Positions 25,303 through 35,142 of a stretch of DNA of 64,000 bases are shown here, piece by piece (within the stretch, counting starts at the first letter, position 1; the number at the start of each line of letters is the position of its first letter). The DNA lies in contig NZ_JBDKWZ010000005.1 in the NCBI RefSeq assembly GCF_039710355.1, positions 186,001 through 250,000 of the forward strand, given 5' to 3'. The translations under genes and the position numbers were made by a program. Source of the stretch: Rapidithrix thailandica (GTDB taxonomy: Bacteria > Bacteroidota > Bacteroidia > Cytophagales > Flammeovirgaceae). The notes under the pieces are model-generated. The model was not told the DNA's origin and did not search any database. It saw nothing but the letters and a program-made list of their open reading frames with translations.

Positions 25303-26466
25303 TTAAGCTTTTATTCCCTGAAATTTTTTTAACTGTTTGATGGCTTCTTTCATAAGGTTGCGATCTATTTGATGAACTTCCTTGCCTTTGCCCAGTGTTT
25401 GCAACAACATAATGGTGAGCTCTCCTCCCAAATGTTCTCTGAACTCATCCAAGCCTCTGAGTACTTCCAAAGTTCCTTCTTTTTCTTGCAACAGTTCCGG
25501 AACAAAAATTTTCAACTGCAAAGCCTCCATCAGTTGCATCACCTTTTGCAGCTCTTCCTCCGAAATCAGTTGCTTCAGGTAGGAGTAAGTGACATCCAGG
25601 GCAATGCCTATGGCCACCGCTTCACCGTGCCGCAGTTGATAAGAGGTCATCTGCTCTAGTTTATGGGCTGCCCAGTGGCCAAAGTCCAAGGGGCGGGAAG
25701 AGCCCATTTCAAAGGGGTCGCCACTGGAAATATGTTGTACATGTAATTCGGCACAACGGTGGATCAGGGATTCCATGGGGGGCATTTTACGTTGCCGTAA
25801 GGCCTCAGCATTTTCACAGATGTCTTCGAAAAAGGCTTTGTCTTTAATAAGGGCTACTTTGATGGCTTCAGCGATACCGCCCCGCCAATCACGGTCGTCC
25901 AGGGTATTGAGAAACTGGCTGTCGTTAATGACGGCAAAAGGAGGGGCGAAGGTGCCCAGAAAGTTCTTTTTGCCAAAATAGTTGATACTGTTTTTTACCC
26001 CTACACCCGAGTCGTTTTGCGAAAGTACAGTCGTAGGGATACGGATCAAACGGATGCCCCGGTGAGCGATAGCAGCCGCAAACCCGGCCAAGTCTAATAC
26101 GGCTCCTCCTCCGATGGCGGCCAGGTAAGAGTGCCGGTCTACCCCTTGCTTTTCGATAAGTTGCAGAAGGGTTTGTAAGTGTCTGGAATCGTTTTTAGAG
26201 GCTTCCCCACCCGGTATGATCAAAGGCTCGCCATAAAGTTCCACATGTTGTGAGTGATGCTGGAAATAAGTGGCGATTTGTCCGGAAAGTGCAGGGTGAC
26301 AATGGGCTACCCCCTCGTCAATGACGAATACAATTTTGGGTTTGCCCTGTTGCTCTGATGTTGGAAACATCTGAGATAAGGTAAGGTTTTCCGGGGAAAA
26401 TAGCTGCTGGGTGAATAACACGGGGTATTGAAAAGCAACGGAAAAGGATTGCTGGATAGTTTTCAT
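25303..26466 (-). CDS. 3-dehydroquinate synthase-like sugar-phosphate cyclase (EboD-like)
   Basis: A 387-residue NAD-dependent cyclase of the dehydroquinate synthase superfamily. The NAD/metal motifs are visible: IPGGEASKN, AIGGGAVLDLAGFAAA, RIPTTVLSQNDSGVGVKN, LDDRDWRGGIAEAIKVALIKD, LDFGHWAAHKLE and RHGEAVAIG. FGKKNFLGTFAPPFAVIND together with DRDWRGGIAEA resembles EboD of the ebo cluster more than housekeeping AroB, but no other ebo gene is in the window. I start at the Met of MKTIQQSF (26466); a longer frame begins at 26505. Substrate either DAHP or another sedoheptulose-like phosphate. Confidence 0.8.
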   Translation of the reverse strand: MKTIQQSFSVAFQYPVLFTQQLFSPENLTLSQMFPTSEQQGKPKIVFVIDEGVAHCHPALSGQIATYFQHHSQHVELYGEPLIIPGGEASKNDSRHLQTLLQLIEKQGVDRHSYLAAIGGGAVLDLAGFAAAIAHRGIRLIRIPTTVLSQNDSGVGVKNSINYFGKKNFLGTFAPPFAVINDSQFLNTLDDRDWRGGIAEAIKVALIKDKAFFEDICENAEALRQRKMPPMESLIHRCAELHVQHISSGDPFEMGSSRPLDFGHWAAHKLEQMTSYQLRHGEAVAIGIALDVTYSYLKQLISEEELQKVMQLMEALQLKIFVPELLQEKEGTLEVLRGLDEFREHLGGELTIMLLQTLGKGKEVHQIDRNLMKEAIKQLKKFQGIKA

Positions 26467-26774
26467 TTTTTTCGTTTTATATCTTCTCGATAAATTGATA
26501 AACATTGAACGAAAAGCTACACTTCATTTCGGGTTTTCAAATGAGGTGCTACTTCTTTACGAACAAAGTTTAAACCGCCCTTATTTTTTTATATAGAAAT
26601 TAATATTAGTCAAATTGACTTTAAAGATAGAAGCTATACTTTTAAAACATCACTCCTGCCCGCAGAATTTGCAAATAGGGAGCGGATGCTTAAAAAATAC
26701 TTGTTTAAAATTAGTGAATTTTCATCGGATCTTATTTTTTGTATTTTTACATTAACGGTAATGTCAACAACGTC

Positions 26775-27830
26775 ATGGATCCTACAACTCCTTACCACAA
26801 GGGCCGGGGGGCTCAGCAAAATACCCCTAACCGCTATCATAAGACTTATTATGAACAAGACCCGTGGGAGAACGCTGATGAACTGCCGGTGGCCCCTTCC
26901 ACACAGCTATTTTATGAAAATCCTCAAAAAATCATTAGTGTCAACAAGAGTCCGGATATCCCTTTTGACTATTCGATTAATCCTTACCAAGGTTGTGAAC
27001 ACGGGTGCATTTATTGTTATGCCCGGCCGTCTCACGAGTATTGGGGGTTTAGTGCCGGTTGGGATTTTGAAAGTAAAATAGTAGTGAAGAAGGCAGCTCC
27101 TCAACTATTAGCAAAACAGCTGTCGGCAAAAAACTGGCAAGTCGCTCCCGTGATGCTTTCGGGTAATACTGATCCTTATCAACCTTTGGAGCGGCAAATG
27201 AAGATTACCCGGGAGTTGTTAAAGGTTTTTGCCCAATTTGGCAATCCCGTAGGGATTATCACTAAAAACAGCCTGGTTTTACGCGATTTGGATATCTTAA
27301 GTGATTTGGCTGTTGAAGGGTTGGTGCATGTGATGATCAGTTTGACTACGCTTGACGAATGCTTACGACAAGTCATGGAACCCCGGACTGCTACCGGGGC
27401 CAAACGTCTGGAAACCATAGAACAATTAACGGCTGCGGGTGTTCCCGTAGGAGTGATGACGGCTCCGGTGATTCCCTCCTTAAATGACCACGAACTTCCT
27501 GAGCTGGTAAAGCAGGCTGCGGCACATGGTGCCTTGACGGCCGGATATACCGTAGTACGTTTGAATGGGGCTCTTGCGGAATTATTTAAAGATTGGCTGT
27601 ACAAAAATTTTCCCGATAGGGCAGACAAAGTTTGGAAGCAGATTGCGGAACTGCACGATGGAAATGTGGGGGACCAACGCTTTGGTACGCGTATGAAAGG
27701 TGAAGGGGTCATGGCTCAAAGTATCCGGCAACTTTTTATGTTGGCCAAAGGCAAGTATATGAAAGACCGCCAACTACCGGCTTTTGATTTAAACCGTTTT
27801 AGAAAAAACGGTACCTTGAGGCTGTTTTGA
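26775..27830 (+). CDS. PA0069-family radical SAM protein
   Basis: A 351-residue radical S-adenosylmethionine protein related to spore photoproduct lyase-like Rv2578c/PA0069 proteins. The 4Fe-4S ligands are C74, C78 and C81 in YQGCEHGCIYCYARPSH. Other family stretches are LSGNTDPYQPLE, RQVMEPRT and MTAPVIPSLNDHE. A start at the Met of MDPTTPYHKGRGAQ (26775) matches the family N-terminus better than the upstream Met at 26739. The physiological reaction is not established for this family; a role in DNA or nucleic-acid repair is often proposed. It is divergent from the EboD-like gene. Confidence 0.92.
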   Translation: MDPTTPYHKGRGAQQNTPNRYHKTYYEQDPWENADELPVAPSTQLFYENPQKIISVNKSPDIPFDYSINPYQGCEHGCIYCYARPSHEYWGFSAGWDFESKIVVKKAAPQLLAKQLSAKNWQVAPVMLSGNTDPYQPLERQMKITRELLKVFAQFGNPVGIITKNSLVLRDLDILSDLAVEGLVHVMISLTTLDECLRQVMEPRTATGAKRLETIEQLTAAGVPVGVMTAPVIPSLNDHELPELVKQAAAHGALTAGYTVVRLNGALAELFKDWLYKNFPDRADKVWKQIAELHDGNVGDQRFGTRMKGEGVMAQSIRQLFMLAKGKYMKDRQLPAFDLNRFRKNGTLRLF

Positions 27831-27976
27831 GTAGCTACTGAGGTTGGAAATGATAATACCTGTAGTGTATTCCTACTATAGCGCTTTATCGTCTTTTTCT
27901 CTGCTTATTATGCTGTTAATTATGGTTTCCTCTATAATTTTAAGCAACTTTATCCTAATTCAAATTATTCAAGTAC

Positions 27977-28528
27977 ATGATAGAAACTGCCAGATCACCC
28001 AAAGAGTCACAAACCACCATTACCGAATTGATGATCCCTTCATATGCTAATTTCGGTGGTAAAATTCATGGAGGAATTTTATTGTCCCTAATGGATAAGG
28101 TAGCATATGCCTGTGCAACCAAACACTCCGGGATGTATTGTGTCACCGTATCTGTGGATACCGTAGATTTTTTACAGCCGGTAGAAGTGGGAGATTTGGT
28201 TTCCCTGATGGCTTCGGTCAATTATGTAGGCAATTCTTCGATGATTATCGGAATAAAAGTAATCGCGGAAAATGTAAAACAAAGGGAAGTCAAACATACA
28301 AATACCAGTTATTTCACCATGGTAGCCAAAGGGGAAGACGACCGGCCGGTAAAGGTGCCTCCGTTGAAGCTGGAAACCGGGGAAGACATCCGGCGGTTTG
28401 CCGAAGCCATCAAACGAAAAGAACTTACCAGCACTTACCAGACAAAAATGAACCGGGAAAAATCCCACTTCCAATTGGAGAAAGACTTGGAACTGCTCAA
28501 AGGCCACCGGTGTGAAATAGATTTATAA
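27977..28528 (+). CDS. Acyl-CoA thioesterase, hotdog fold
   Basis: A 183-residue single-hotdog thioesterase of the YciA/BACH type, hydrolysing acyl-CoA. The signature NFGGKIHGGILLSLMDKVAYACA contains the conserved GG-hotdog helix and catalytic Asp. VSVDTVDFLQPVEVGDLV and SMIIGIKVIAEN follow. The C-terminal 40 residues (IKRKELTSTYQTKMNREK) are helical and extend past the fold. The start at 27977 fits the family; upstream is AT-rich non-coding DNA. A terminator follows. Confidence 0.93.
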   Translation: MIETARSPKESQTTITELMIPSYANFGGKIHGGILLSLMDKVAYACATKHSGMYCVTVSVDTVDFLQPVEVGDLVSLMASVNYVGNSSMIIGIKVIAENVKQREVKHTNTSYFTMVAKGEDDRPVKVPPLKLETGEDIRRFAEAIKRKELTSTYQTKMNREKSHFQLEKDLELLKGHRCEIDL

Positions 28529-28564
28529 CACTGGGTACAAGCCTGTTCTTTGATTTTACCTTGC

Positions 28565-28600
28565 TCCTCAATGCTGGCTTCAGGATTGAGGACTATTTTT
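28565..28600 (+). terminator. Terminator of the thioesterase gene
   Basis: Stem TCCTCAAT/ATTGAGGA (28565-28572 with 28585-28592), then CTATTTTTATG. Confidence 0.75.
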
Positions 28601-28818
28601 ATGTGCAACTTTTAAGGTATTGATAATTACTTAACACCTTGCCAACCGGCCAGTATAACCGGAACTTTATACAAAAGAAATATGAAAAGGGGCTTTTGAT
28701 AAACGGGAAATTGCATTAAATTGTAAGTCGGAATTGATGAAAAAAACGCTCTGGAATATTGCCTGTAGCACTGTGCCGGAAGGTATTTAAGAGTCAGCAA
28801 TAAGCGGTTTGTACACTG

Positions 28819-31098
28819 ATGAAAAAACTCCATTCCCTTAGCCTAAAATTCAAACTTACCCTGGTCATCTCCTTACTGATTTTCCTATCTTTTTTAGGGA
28901 ACAGTGTCTTTAATTTCTATTCTGTCCGCACAAATATTCGAAAAAAAGTCTTTGAAAAAGAATTGCCCATTTTGGTGGACAATGCCTTTTTAGCGATCAA
29001 CGAACATTTGAATCAGGGGGTATTGTTGTCAGAGTTTGTGTCCCGTAGCCGTTTTATCCATGATTTTATGAAAAGTGAAGTACAGGATACGGCAGTCATT
29101 TGTCCCTTTTTAAGGGAATTGGCCCGCAGTTACAATATTGAAAGTTTACACATAGTACCGGAAAATAAACGTTGGCTGTATTCCAATACCCGGCCTGCCC
29201 GAAAAGTCACCCCCAATACGGATATATGGTATTTCAATTTTAAAAATAAACTTGGAGACAAGGAATTTAACATCGATACCAATAAAGCCTTGTCGGAGAT
29301 GCCCCTGACTTTTTATGTAAATCACAAAGTTTTCGATTTGAATGGGACTTTTTTGGGAATGGCAGATGTAGCCATGGACCTGCAAGATATTGTCCGCCTG
29401 GTTACTTCCCAGCCGGTGGGAAAATTTGGCAATACCTTTATGGTTGACCGGAACGGCTTTATTAAAATCCATCGGAATTCCTCTTTGATGGACACCAATA
29501 ATGAACAAGACCCTGCCAAAAATATCAATCAACAGCCGGGTTTGTCTATCATCGCGCCTCAGATTCTGGCTTCTGAAATGGGAATTTACGAATATGAAAA
29601 AGCCGGAAAAAAAATGTGGTTGATGCAACGGTATATTTCAAAGTACGGTTGGTATATGCTGGTGGAAATTTCCGAAGATGAAGTGTTGGCTCCTTACTAT
29701 ACTTTGTTGTTACAAAATTTACTTTGGGCTTTGCTGATTACCCTGTTGATTATAGCGGTGAGTATTATCGGTGTAAACAAACTTGTATTACATCCTTTGT
29801 TTGCCTTAAAACAAGGGCTTACCGATTTTTTCCACTTTTTGAGCCGGCAAACGGATCATGTGGACCCGATTCCGGTAATCAATGACGATGAGTTCGGAAA
29901 GATGGCGGGTATTGTCAATGTAAATGTCGCTCACATCAAAGAAGGGATTGCTCAAGATAGCCGGTTGATAGCCGAAATGCGGGCCCTGACCGCCCATATT
30001 CAACAGGGAACACTTTCCGACTGTTTACAAGAGGAAGGGTATAATCCTGAACTGGTACATCTGAAAGAGGAGATTAACCGGGTGATGAAATTATTGGAGC
30101 AAAAAATTGGTAAAGATTTGAACGAAATTCTCCGGGTACTTCAGGAATACGAACGAATGGATTTTTCCAATCCGCTTTTAAATCCTTCGGGAGAAATAGA
30201 GCTGCAAGTCACCCGGATGGGGCACAATATTTATGAAAATATGGATGAAATCCAGGCCCAAAACGAAGAGCTTCGCCAACAACAAGAAGAAATCTCCCTT
30301 CAGAAAGAATACATTCAGTCGCAAAACCAGCAGCTTCAAAAGATTAACCAGCAAATGGAGCATATCAATAATAACCTGGAAAAAGAAGTGCAGGAAAGAA
30401 CCGTACAGTTAAAAGTGGCCTATGAGGAGTTAGATACCTTCTTATACCGTTCTTCTCATGATTTGAGACGTCCGCTTACAACTTTATTGGGGCTGGTGGA
30501 AGTCAGTAAGCTGACACAAGACCGGAACGAATATATTGAATTATTTAAAATGATCAATCATACCATCATGGGGATGGACGGCATGTTGAAAAAACTGATA
30601 GACGTTAGCGAAAATTTGGAAGAGCAATTGCCTCCGGTATTCATTGATTTTGAGAAATTAGTGTCCGAAATTCAAAACCAATTGTTGTATCCTTTAACGA
30701 ATTATAAGATTGATTTTCAGTTGGAACTATCGGAAAGGATTTCCTTTTGCGAACGTGAGCATTTAGTCCATTCCATTCTCTACAACCTCATAGAAAATGC
30801 AATTGTTTACCGAAGAGAAACCCACCCTTTTGTCAAGGTAAGAGTGGAGAATCACCTGCAAGGAGTTCAGATCCGGGTGGAAGATAATGGCCAAGGCATT
30901 GCAAAAACGTATCAAAAAAAGGTATTTGATATGTTTTTCCGGGCCAACGGACGGGTGGGAAATGGCAACGGATTGGGACTTTATGTGGTTAAAAAGGTCA
31001 TTGAGAAAATCGAGGGAGCCCATATTTCATTTCAAAGCCAAGTGGATGAGGGAACCGTGTTTGAGGTGTATATTCCTACTGATAATGAAGCCTGTTAA
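28819..31098 (+). CDS. Membrane sensor histidine kinase with Cache-type periplasmic domain
   Basis: A 759-residue sensor kinase. A first membrane helix (about 9-33) and a second (about 294-318, LLWALLITLLIIAVSIIG) frame a roughly 255-residue periplasmic domain with double-Cache features (NTDIWYFNFKN, MADVAMDLQDI, NTFMVDRNGFIKIH), suggesting small-molecule sensing. A HAMP-like linker and a long Gln/Glu-rich coiled coil (about 460-540) lead to HisKA, with phospho-accepting H547 in SSHDLRRPL. The HATPase boxes are NLIENAIVYRRE (N), VEDNGQGI (G1) and GNGLGLYVV (G2). There is no receiver domain and no adjacent response regulator. Ligand and target are unknown. Confidence 0.93.
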   Translation: MKKLHSLSLKFKLTLVISLLIFLSFLGNSVFNFYSVRTNIRKKVFEKELPILVDNAFLAINEHLNQGVLLSEFVSRSRFIHDFMKSEVQDTAVICPFLRELARSYNIESLHIVPENKRWLYSNTRPARKVTPNTDIWYFNFKNKLGDKEFNIDTNKALSEMPLTFYVNHKVFDLNGTFLGMADVAMDLQDIVRLVTSQPVGKFGNTFMVDRNGFIKIHRNSSLMDTNNEQDPAKNINQQPGLSIIAPQILASEMGIYEYEKAGKKMWLMQRYISKYGWYMLVEISEDEVLAPYYTLLLQNLLWALLITLLIIAVSIIGVNKLVLHPLFALKQGLTDFFHFLSRQTDHVDPIPVINDDEFGKMAGIVNVNVAHIKEGIAQDSRLIAEMRALTAHIQQGTLSDCLQEEGYNPELVHLKEEINRVMKLLEQKIGKDLNEILRVLQEYERMDFSNPLLNPSGEIELQVTRMGHNIYENMDEIQAQNEELRQQQEEISLQKEYIQSQNQQLQKINQQMEHINNNLEKEVQERTVQLKVAYEELDTFLYRSSHDLRRPLTTLLGLVEVSKLTQDRNEYIELFKMINHTIMGMDGMLKKLIDVSENLEEQLPPVFIDFEKLVSEIQNQLLYPLTNYKIDFQLELSERISFCEREHLVHSILYNLIENAIVYRRETHPFVKVRVENHLQGVQIRVEDNGQGIAKTYQKKVFDMFFRANGRVGNGNGLGLYVVKKVIEKIEGAHISFQSQVDEGTVFEVYIPTDNEAC

Positions 31099-31223
31099 AA
31101 TTGAAAAAGTTCTCACTATCCCCCTTGCCTGAGTAGATATTGCACTCCGTATAAAATTTTGAAAACAATATCCTTTGACAATTGTTTAGCTACACTAACA
31201 GAAAAGGGCAAAGGCAATATCGC

Positions 31224-31253
31224 TTGTGAATTGCCCTAAGCCTAGTAACTTTG
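31224..31253 (+). promoter_or_regulatory. Bacteroidota-type promoter of hemH
   Basis: -33 TTG (31224-31226), 19-bp spacer, -7 TAACTTTG (31246-31253). The predicted transcript begins near 31258-31260, which rules out the in-frame GTG at 31255 as start and supports the ATG at 31288. Confidence 0.8.
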
Positions 31254-31287
31254 TGTGATCGCAATGGTCAATAGATATCCAAATCCA

Positions 31288-32340
31288 ATGAAGCATAAAA
31301 CAGGAGTATTATTGGTTAATCTGGGGACTCCGGACAGCCCTTCAGTAAAAAATGTCCGTAGTTATCTAAGTCAGTTTTTGAATGATCCGAGAGTTATCGA
31401 TATTCCTTGGTTGATGCGAAAACTGTTAGTTAATTTAATCATCGTTCCCTTCCGGGCACCTAAGTCGGCAAAGATCTATCAGGAGTTGTGGACGGATAAG
31501 GGCTCTCCTTTATTGCACTACACCCGGTTAGCCAGTGAGCATTTGCAACAAGAGTTGGGCGATGATTTTCATGTGGAATACGCGATGCGTTATAAAAACC
31601 CCAGCATTGAATCAGTGTTGGAGCGAATGAGAAAGATGAATTTTGCACACTTGATCATCGTACCGTTATTTCCACAATATGCTTCTTCCACTACGGGATC
31701 AGCTTTGCAAAATGTAATGGAAGTCATCCGGAAATGGTGGGTGATTCCCGAAATCAGTTTCGTCAGCCAGTATTACGATCATCCGCAGTTTGTTCAGGCC
31801 TTATTGGAACGGGGCAAGCAATATCCTCATAAAGAATACGACCATGTTATGTTTAGTTTTCATGGCTTACCCGTCAGGCAAGTGGATAAAGTGTATGACG
31901 ATGGCTTGTGCGAAGACCATAATTGTGAAGCGGAAGTAACGGATGACAACAAGTTTTGCTATAAAGCAGTCTGTTATGAAACGGCCCGGCAAATTGCCCG
32001 TGGCCTGGAAATCCCCGAAGAAAAATATACGGTGGCCTTTCAATCACGGCTGGGGAATGATCCTTGGCTGGAGCCTTTTGCCGATAAGGTAGTTAAAGAA
32101 CAGGCAGAAAAGGGTTGTAAAAAACTTTTGGTCTTTAGTCCGGCTTTTACTGCGGATTGTTTGGAAACGATCATTGAAATCGGAGAGGAATACCAAGAGA
32201 TTTTCCAAGAACACGGAGGGGAACATTTGCAATTGGTGGAAAGTTTGAATGATCATCCTTTGTGGATTCAGACATTGAAAGAGTTGGTGTTACAAAGGGC
32301 GGTTTTTCATACTCCTGCTATGGCCGAAAACCAAAACTAA
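31288..32340 (+). CDS. hemH: Ferrochelatase
   Basis: A 350-residue enzyme inserting Fe(II) into protoporphyrin IX, the last step of haem synthesis. Typical features: N-terminal GVLLVNLGTPDSP, LFPQYASSTTGSAL, the catalytic His in MFSFHGLPVRQ, AFQSRLGNDPWLEP and FSPAFTADCLETIIEIGEEY with the conserved Glu. CEDHNCE...C holds several cysteines, compatible with a 2Fe-2S site as in some bacterial enzymes, but I cannot confirm it. The start is set at MKHKTGVLLV because the promoter lies immediately upstream of the earlier candidate starts. A strong terminator follows. Confidence 0.96.
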   Translation: MKHKTGVLLVNLGTPDSPSVKNVRSYLSQFLNDPRVIDIPWLMRKLLVNLIIVPFRAPKSAKIYQELWTDKGSPLLHYTRLASEHLQQELGDDFHVEYAMRYKNPSIESVLERMRKMNFAHLIIVPLFPQYASSTTGSALQNVMEVIRKWWVIPEISFVSQYYDHPQFVQALLERGKQYPHKEYDHVMFSFHGLPVRQVDKVYDDGLCEDHNCEAEVTDDNKFCYKAVCYETARQIARGLEIPEEKYTVAFQSRLGNDPWLEPFADKVVKEQAEKGCKKLLVFSPAFTADCLETIIEIGEEYQEIFQEHGGEHLQLVESLNDHPLWIQTLKELVLQRAVFHTPAMAENQN

Positions 32341-32408
32341 TCCCTTGCTATAAAGCGGCTTGTGTGAGGTAGTATTACCAATACAATGTCGAGAAAGGAT
32401 AAAATGCT

Positions 32409-32444
32409 ACCGTCCGGTTTTTTGAAATCCGGACGGTTTTTTTC
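32409..32444 (+). terminator. Terminator of hemH
   Basis: A 9-bp perfect stem (32409-32417 with 32429-32437, ACCGTCCGG), loop of 11 nt, followed by seven T. It falls inside an in-frame 5' extension of the next frame, showing that the extension is not coding. Confidence 0.9.
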
Positions 32445-32505
32445 TACCTTTCCCCAAGCAAGAGTGTCTAAGAAGAACAAGCAACCCTTACAAAAGCACT
32501 TGACC

Positions 32506-34719
32506 ATGCGTATACTCTCTTTTTTACTATGTTTATTGTGGTGTAACCAACTCTTGGGGCAAACTGCTTCGCCCTTTGCTTATTACTTTACGGACTCTGT
32601 AGAAGTAAAAATAAGTGAGGAGACCTCTTTGCTAAATCCCTGGGCCGGAGGGCTGAATGCTACCCAGTTTAACACCATGGATTTGGACGGGGATGGTTTG
32701 GAAGATTTAGTGCTTTTTGATCGTACCACTAGTAAGTTTTCTACCTTTTTACAAAAAGATAAGACCTACCGGTATACACCGGAGTACGAAGTATTCTTTC
32801 CGGTAGTGGATGCCTGGATGATACTCGCTGACTTCGATGGCGATGGAAAGAAAGATTTGTTTGTACCCATCAACAATGGGGTAAAAGTTTTTAAAAATGT
32901 AAGTCCCTCTCCGGGAACGATCGAATGGGAGGTGTTTAAAGATCCTATTTTAACGACTAGTCTGGCTGGTAATCCCATTAATCTGAAAGTGGATCTTACG
33001 GATATTCCTGCGATTAGGGATGTGGACAATGATGGGGACTTGGATATTTTGACATTTATCCCTCAGGTAGGTGGGCGGGTAGAATTTCATAAGAACCTGA
33101 GTCAAGAAAAATATGGCAACAGTGAGCAATTGGAATTTGAAAAGGCTACGAACTATTGGGGGAACTTTGAAGAATGTGGTGACTGCGAAACCTATATTTT
33201 CAACGGGGAAGGGGCTTGCCGCAACGATGGAATCTTGCATGCAGGTTCGGCCATTTTAGCTACGGATTTGAATGGCGATCAGGTAACGGATTTGGTGATT
33301 GGAGAGGTGAGCTGTAATAACTTAGTGTATATGGAAAACCAAGGAAAGCCGGATGTCCCTTTGTTTGATCAGGCTAATATAAACTTTCCGGCCGGTCAAC
33401 CCGTCAATTTTTACATTTTCCCGGCAGCATTTCATTTGGATCTGGATTTTGATGGAGTCAAAGATTTGTTGGTCGCTCCCAACACCTTTAAAAATGAAGC
33501 CCTTTTGATGGATTTTACGAATTCCAATCATCTTTATAAAAACCAAGGGAGCGATGAACAGCCGGATTTCCAATTGAGCCAAACGAATTTTTTGCAAGAT
33601 CAAATGATTGAAGCCGGAGAGGATATACGTCCGGCCGTAGCCGATTTTGACGGGGATGGGGATCTGGATCTGTTTGTTTCCGGTAAAGGACAGCAACAGG
33701 AAGGAAACCAGTTTTATTCTACCGTACAGTTGTATGAAAATACCGGGGATAACGAACAGCCCGCCTTTACCCTGGTTAACCATGATTATCTTGATCTTTC
33801 TTTTCTGCAACTGAAATACTTGTCTGTACAATTTATAGACCTTAACCAGGATTTAGTGCCGGATTTGGTGATTTCCGGTACCAAGCCTCAATCAAACCGG
33901 GCCTCGCTTTGGTATGTGATCAATACCAATACACAAGGAGGTACCTATCAATTTGACCTGGAGCAAAGGCAAGAAATAAATCTTGCGTTGCGGCCGGATG
34001 ATCATCCTTACTTCTTTGATGTAAACAAAGACGGAAAAGCCGACTTGTTGGTAGGAACTTATGGCGGGGCCTTGAAATATTATCGAAATGAAGGCAATGA
34101 TACTTTTTCATTGGAAAATAACTCGCTGGGAGGGGTAAAAGATGATTTTTACAAGAAAAATTTATTTGTTAGTGTTGCCGATTTGAAAAAAGACGGCAAG
34201 CCGGAGTTAATATTGGGAAGGCAGATTCTGGCAGAATTTCAAAGTGAAAAAAGAGAGCTAGGCTTGGTCATTGTCAATGATTTTCAAGATCATTTGGATG
34301 GAGAGTTTCCGGTAACCAGTCACTTGGTTGCCAATTCCATGAAGGGAGAGCAAGTTGCTCATTATTTCGGAAGGAGTGTGGCCCCGGTAGCCTTGGATAA
34401 CTATTTACTGGTGGGAACTGCCGGAGGAGGAGTTCATCTGTTAAAATCTACGACCCCTATTGACGGCCCGAATTTGGGTGAGCAGCCCAATGCTTTGATC
34501 ATGCCCAATCCGGCCAATGAGCGGTTTGGGATAATAACCAATCGAGAAATGAAAGTGGCCGTTTACAGTGTCTCAGGAAAACTAATGCTCAAGAATATCC
34601 GAATCAGCAGCGGAACAACTGTTTCTATTACTACCCATCATTGGCCCTCAGGCTTGTATATCGTGCATTTTTATGGTGAAGCGGGGACTTTTTCAAAAAA
34701 AGTATTGGTACAACATTAA
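32506..34719 (+). CDS. Secreted FG-GAP/VCBS-repeat protein with T9SS sorting domain
   Basis: A 737-residue extracellular or cell-surface protein. The signal peptide (MRILSFLLCLLWCNQLLGQ) directly follows the chosen start. The body is a beta-propeller-like array with at least nine calcium-binding repeats of the type DxDxDGxxDL (DLDGDGLEDLV, DFDGDGKKDLF, DVDNDGDLDIL, DLNGDQVTDLV, DLDFDGVKDLL, DFDGDGDLDLF, DLNQDLVPDLV, DVNKDGKADLL, DLKKDGKPELI). The last 75 residues (IMPNPANERFGI, AVYSVSGKLML, WPSGLYIVHF, SKKVLVQH) form a type A T9SS C-terminal domain, so it should cross the outer membrane by type IX secretion. Adhesion or ligand binding is likely. Confidence 0.92.
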   Translation: MRILSFLLCLLWCNQLLGQTASPFAYYFTDSVEVKISEETSLLNPWAGGLNATQFNTMDLDGDGLEDLVLFDRTTSKFSTFLQKDKTYRYTPEYEVFFPVVDAWMILADFDGDGKKDLFVPINNGVKVFKNVSPSPGTIEWEVFKDPILTTSLAGNPINLKVDLTDIPAIRDVDNDGDLDILTFIPQVGGRVEFHKNLSQEKYGNSEQLEFEKATNYWGNFEECGDCETYIFNGEGACRNDGILHAGSAILATDLNGDQVTDLVIGEVSCNNLVYMENQGKPDVPLFDQANINFPAGQPVNFYIFPAAFHLDLDFDGVKDLLVAPNTFKNEALLMDFTNSNHLYKNQGSDEQPDFQLSQTNFLQDQMIEAGEDIRPAVADFDGDGDLDLFVSGKGQQQEGNQFYSTVQLYENTGDNEQPAFTLVNHDYLDLSFLQLKYLSVQFIDLNQDLVPDLVISGTKPQSNRASLWYVINTNTQGGTYQFDLEQRQEINLALRPDDHPYFFDVNKDGKADLLVGTYGGALKYYRNEGNDTFSLENNSLGGVKDDFYKKNLFVSVADLKKDGKPELILGRQILAEFQSEKRELGLVIVNDFQDHLDGEFPVTSHLVANSMKGEQVAHYFGRSVAPVALDNYLLVGTAGGGVHLLKSTTPIDGPNLGEQPNALIMPNPANERFGIITNREMKVAVYSVSGKLMLKNIRISSGTTVSITTHHWPSGLYIVHFYGEAGTFSKKVLVQH

Positions 34720-34765
34720 CCGGAACGACCAGGAAGAGAAAGTGATTTATGCCAGTAGCAGGTAC

Positions 34766-34800
34766 AAAAAAAGAGAGGCACTAACGCCTCCCTTTTTTAT
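34766..34800. terminator. Bidirectional terminator
   Basis: Stem GAGGC/GCCTC between an A-run and a T-run, placed between convergent genes and able to work both ways. Confidence 0.75.
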
Positions 34801-34827
34801 TTTGCTGAACGCAACGGAAAAATAGGT

Positions 34828-35142
34828 TTATTCTTCGATCTCGCTTCCTTCTGCATCATAAGCAGCCACGACTTCGTTACCATCGGCATCTGCTAATACA
34901 AATTGGTAAACGACTTCACCGGAATCTTTGGTTACTTTGTAAACTTTGCCCAAAGTAAGCGAAGCATACTTGCTAGCATCAAATGCAGTGCTTACTTTTT
35001 CAGGTAGCTCGTCTTTTGAAATCTCAACTTTGTCGTCTTGTACACTTACGGTAATAGCCACATCAGAAGCAGAAAAAGTAGTGGCGAATACTGAACCTAA
35101 AGTGAATACACTAACTAATAACATTAACGCTGTTTTTCTCAT
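34828..35142 (-). CDS. Small secreted PepSY-like protein, paralogue of 24879
   Basis: A 104-residue exported protein of the same length and layout as the 24879 gene: signal peptide (MRKTALMLLVSVFTLGSVFA), then DDKVEISKDELPEKVSTAFDASKYASL, KVYKVTKDSGEVVYQFVLAD and a Gly-Ser-Glu acidic end. It lies about 10 kb away on the opposite strand, so the family has spread by more than tandem duplication. It does not carry the mobile repeat upstream. Function unknown. Confidence 0.85.
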   Translation of the reverse strand: MRKTALMLLVSVFTLGSVFATTFSASDVAITVSVQDDKVEISKDELPEKVSTAFDASKYASLTLGKVYKVTKDSGEVVYQFVLADADGNEVVAAYDAEGSEIEE

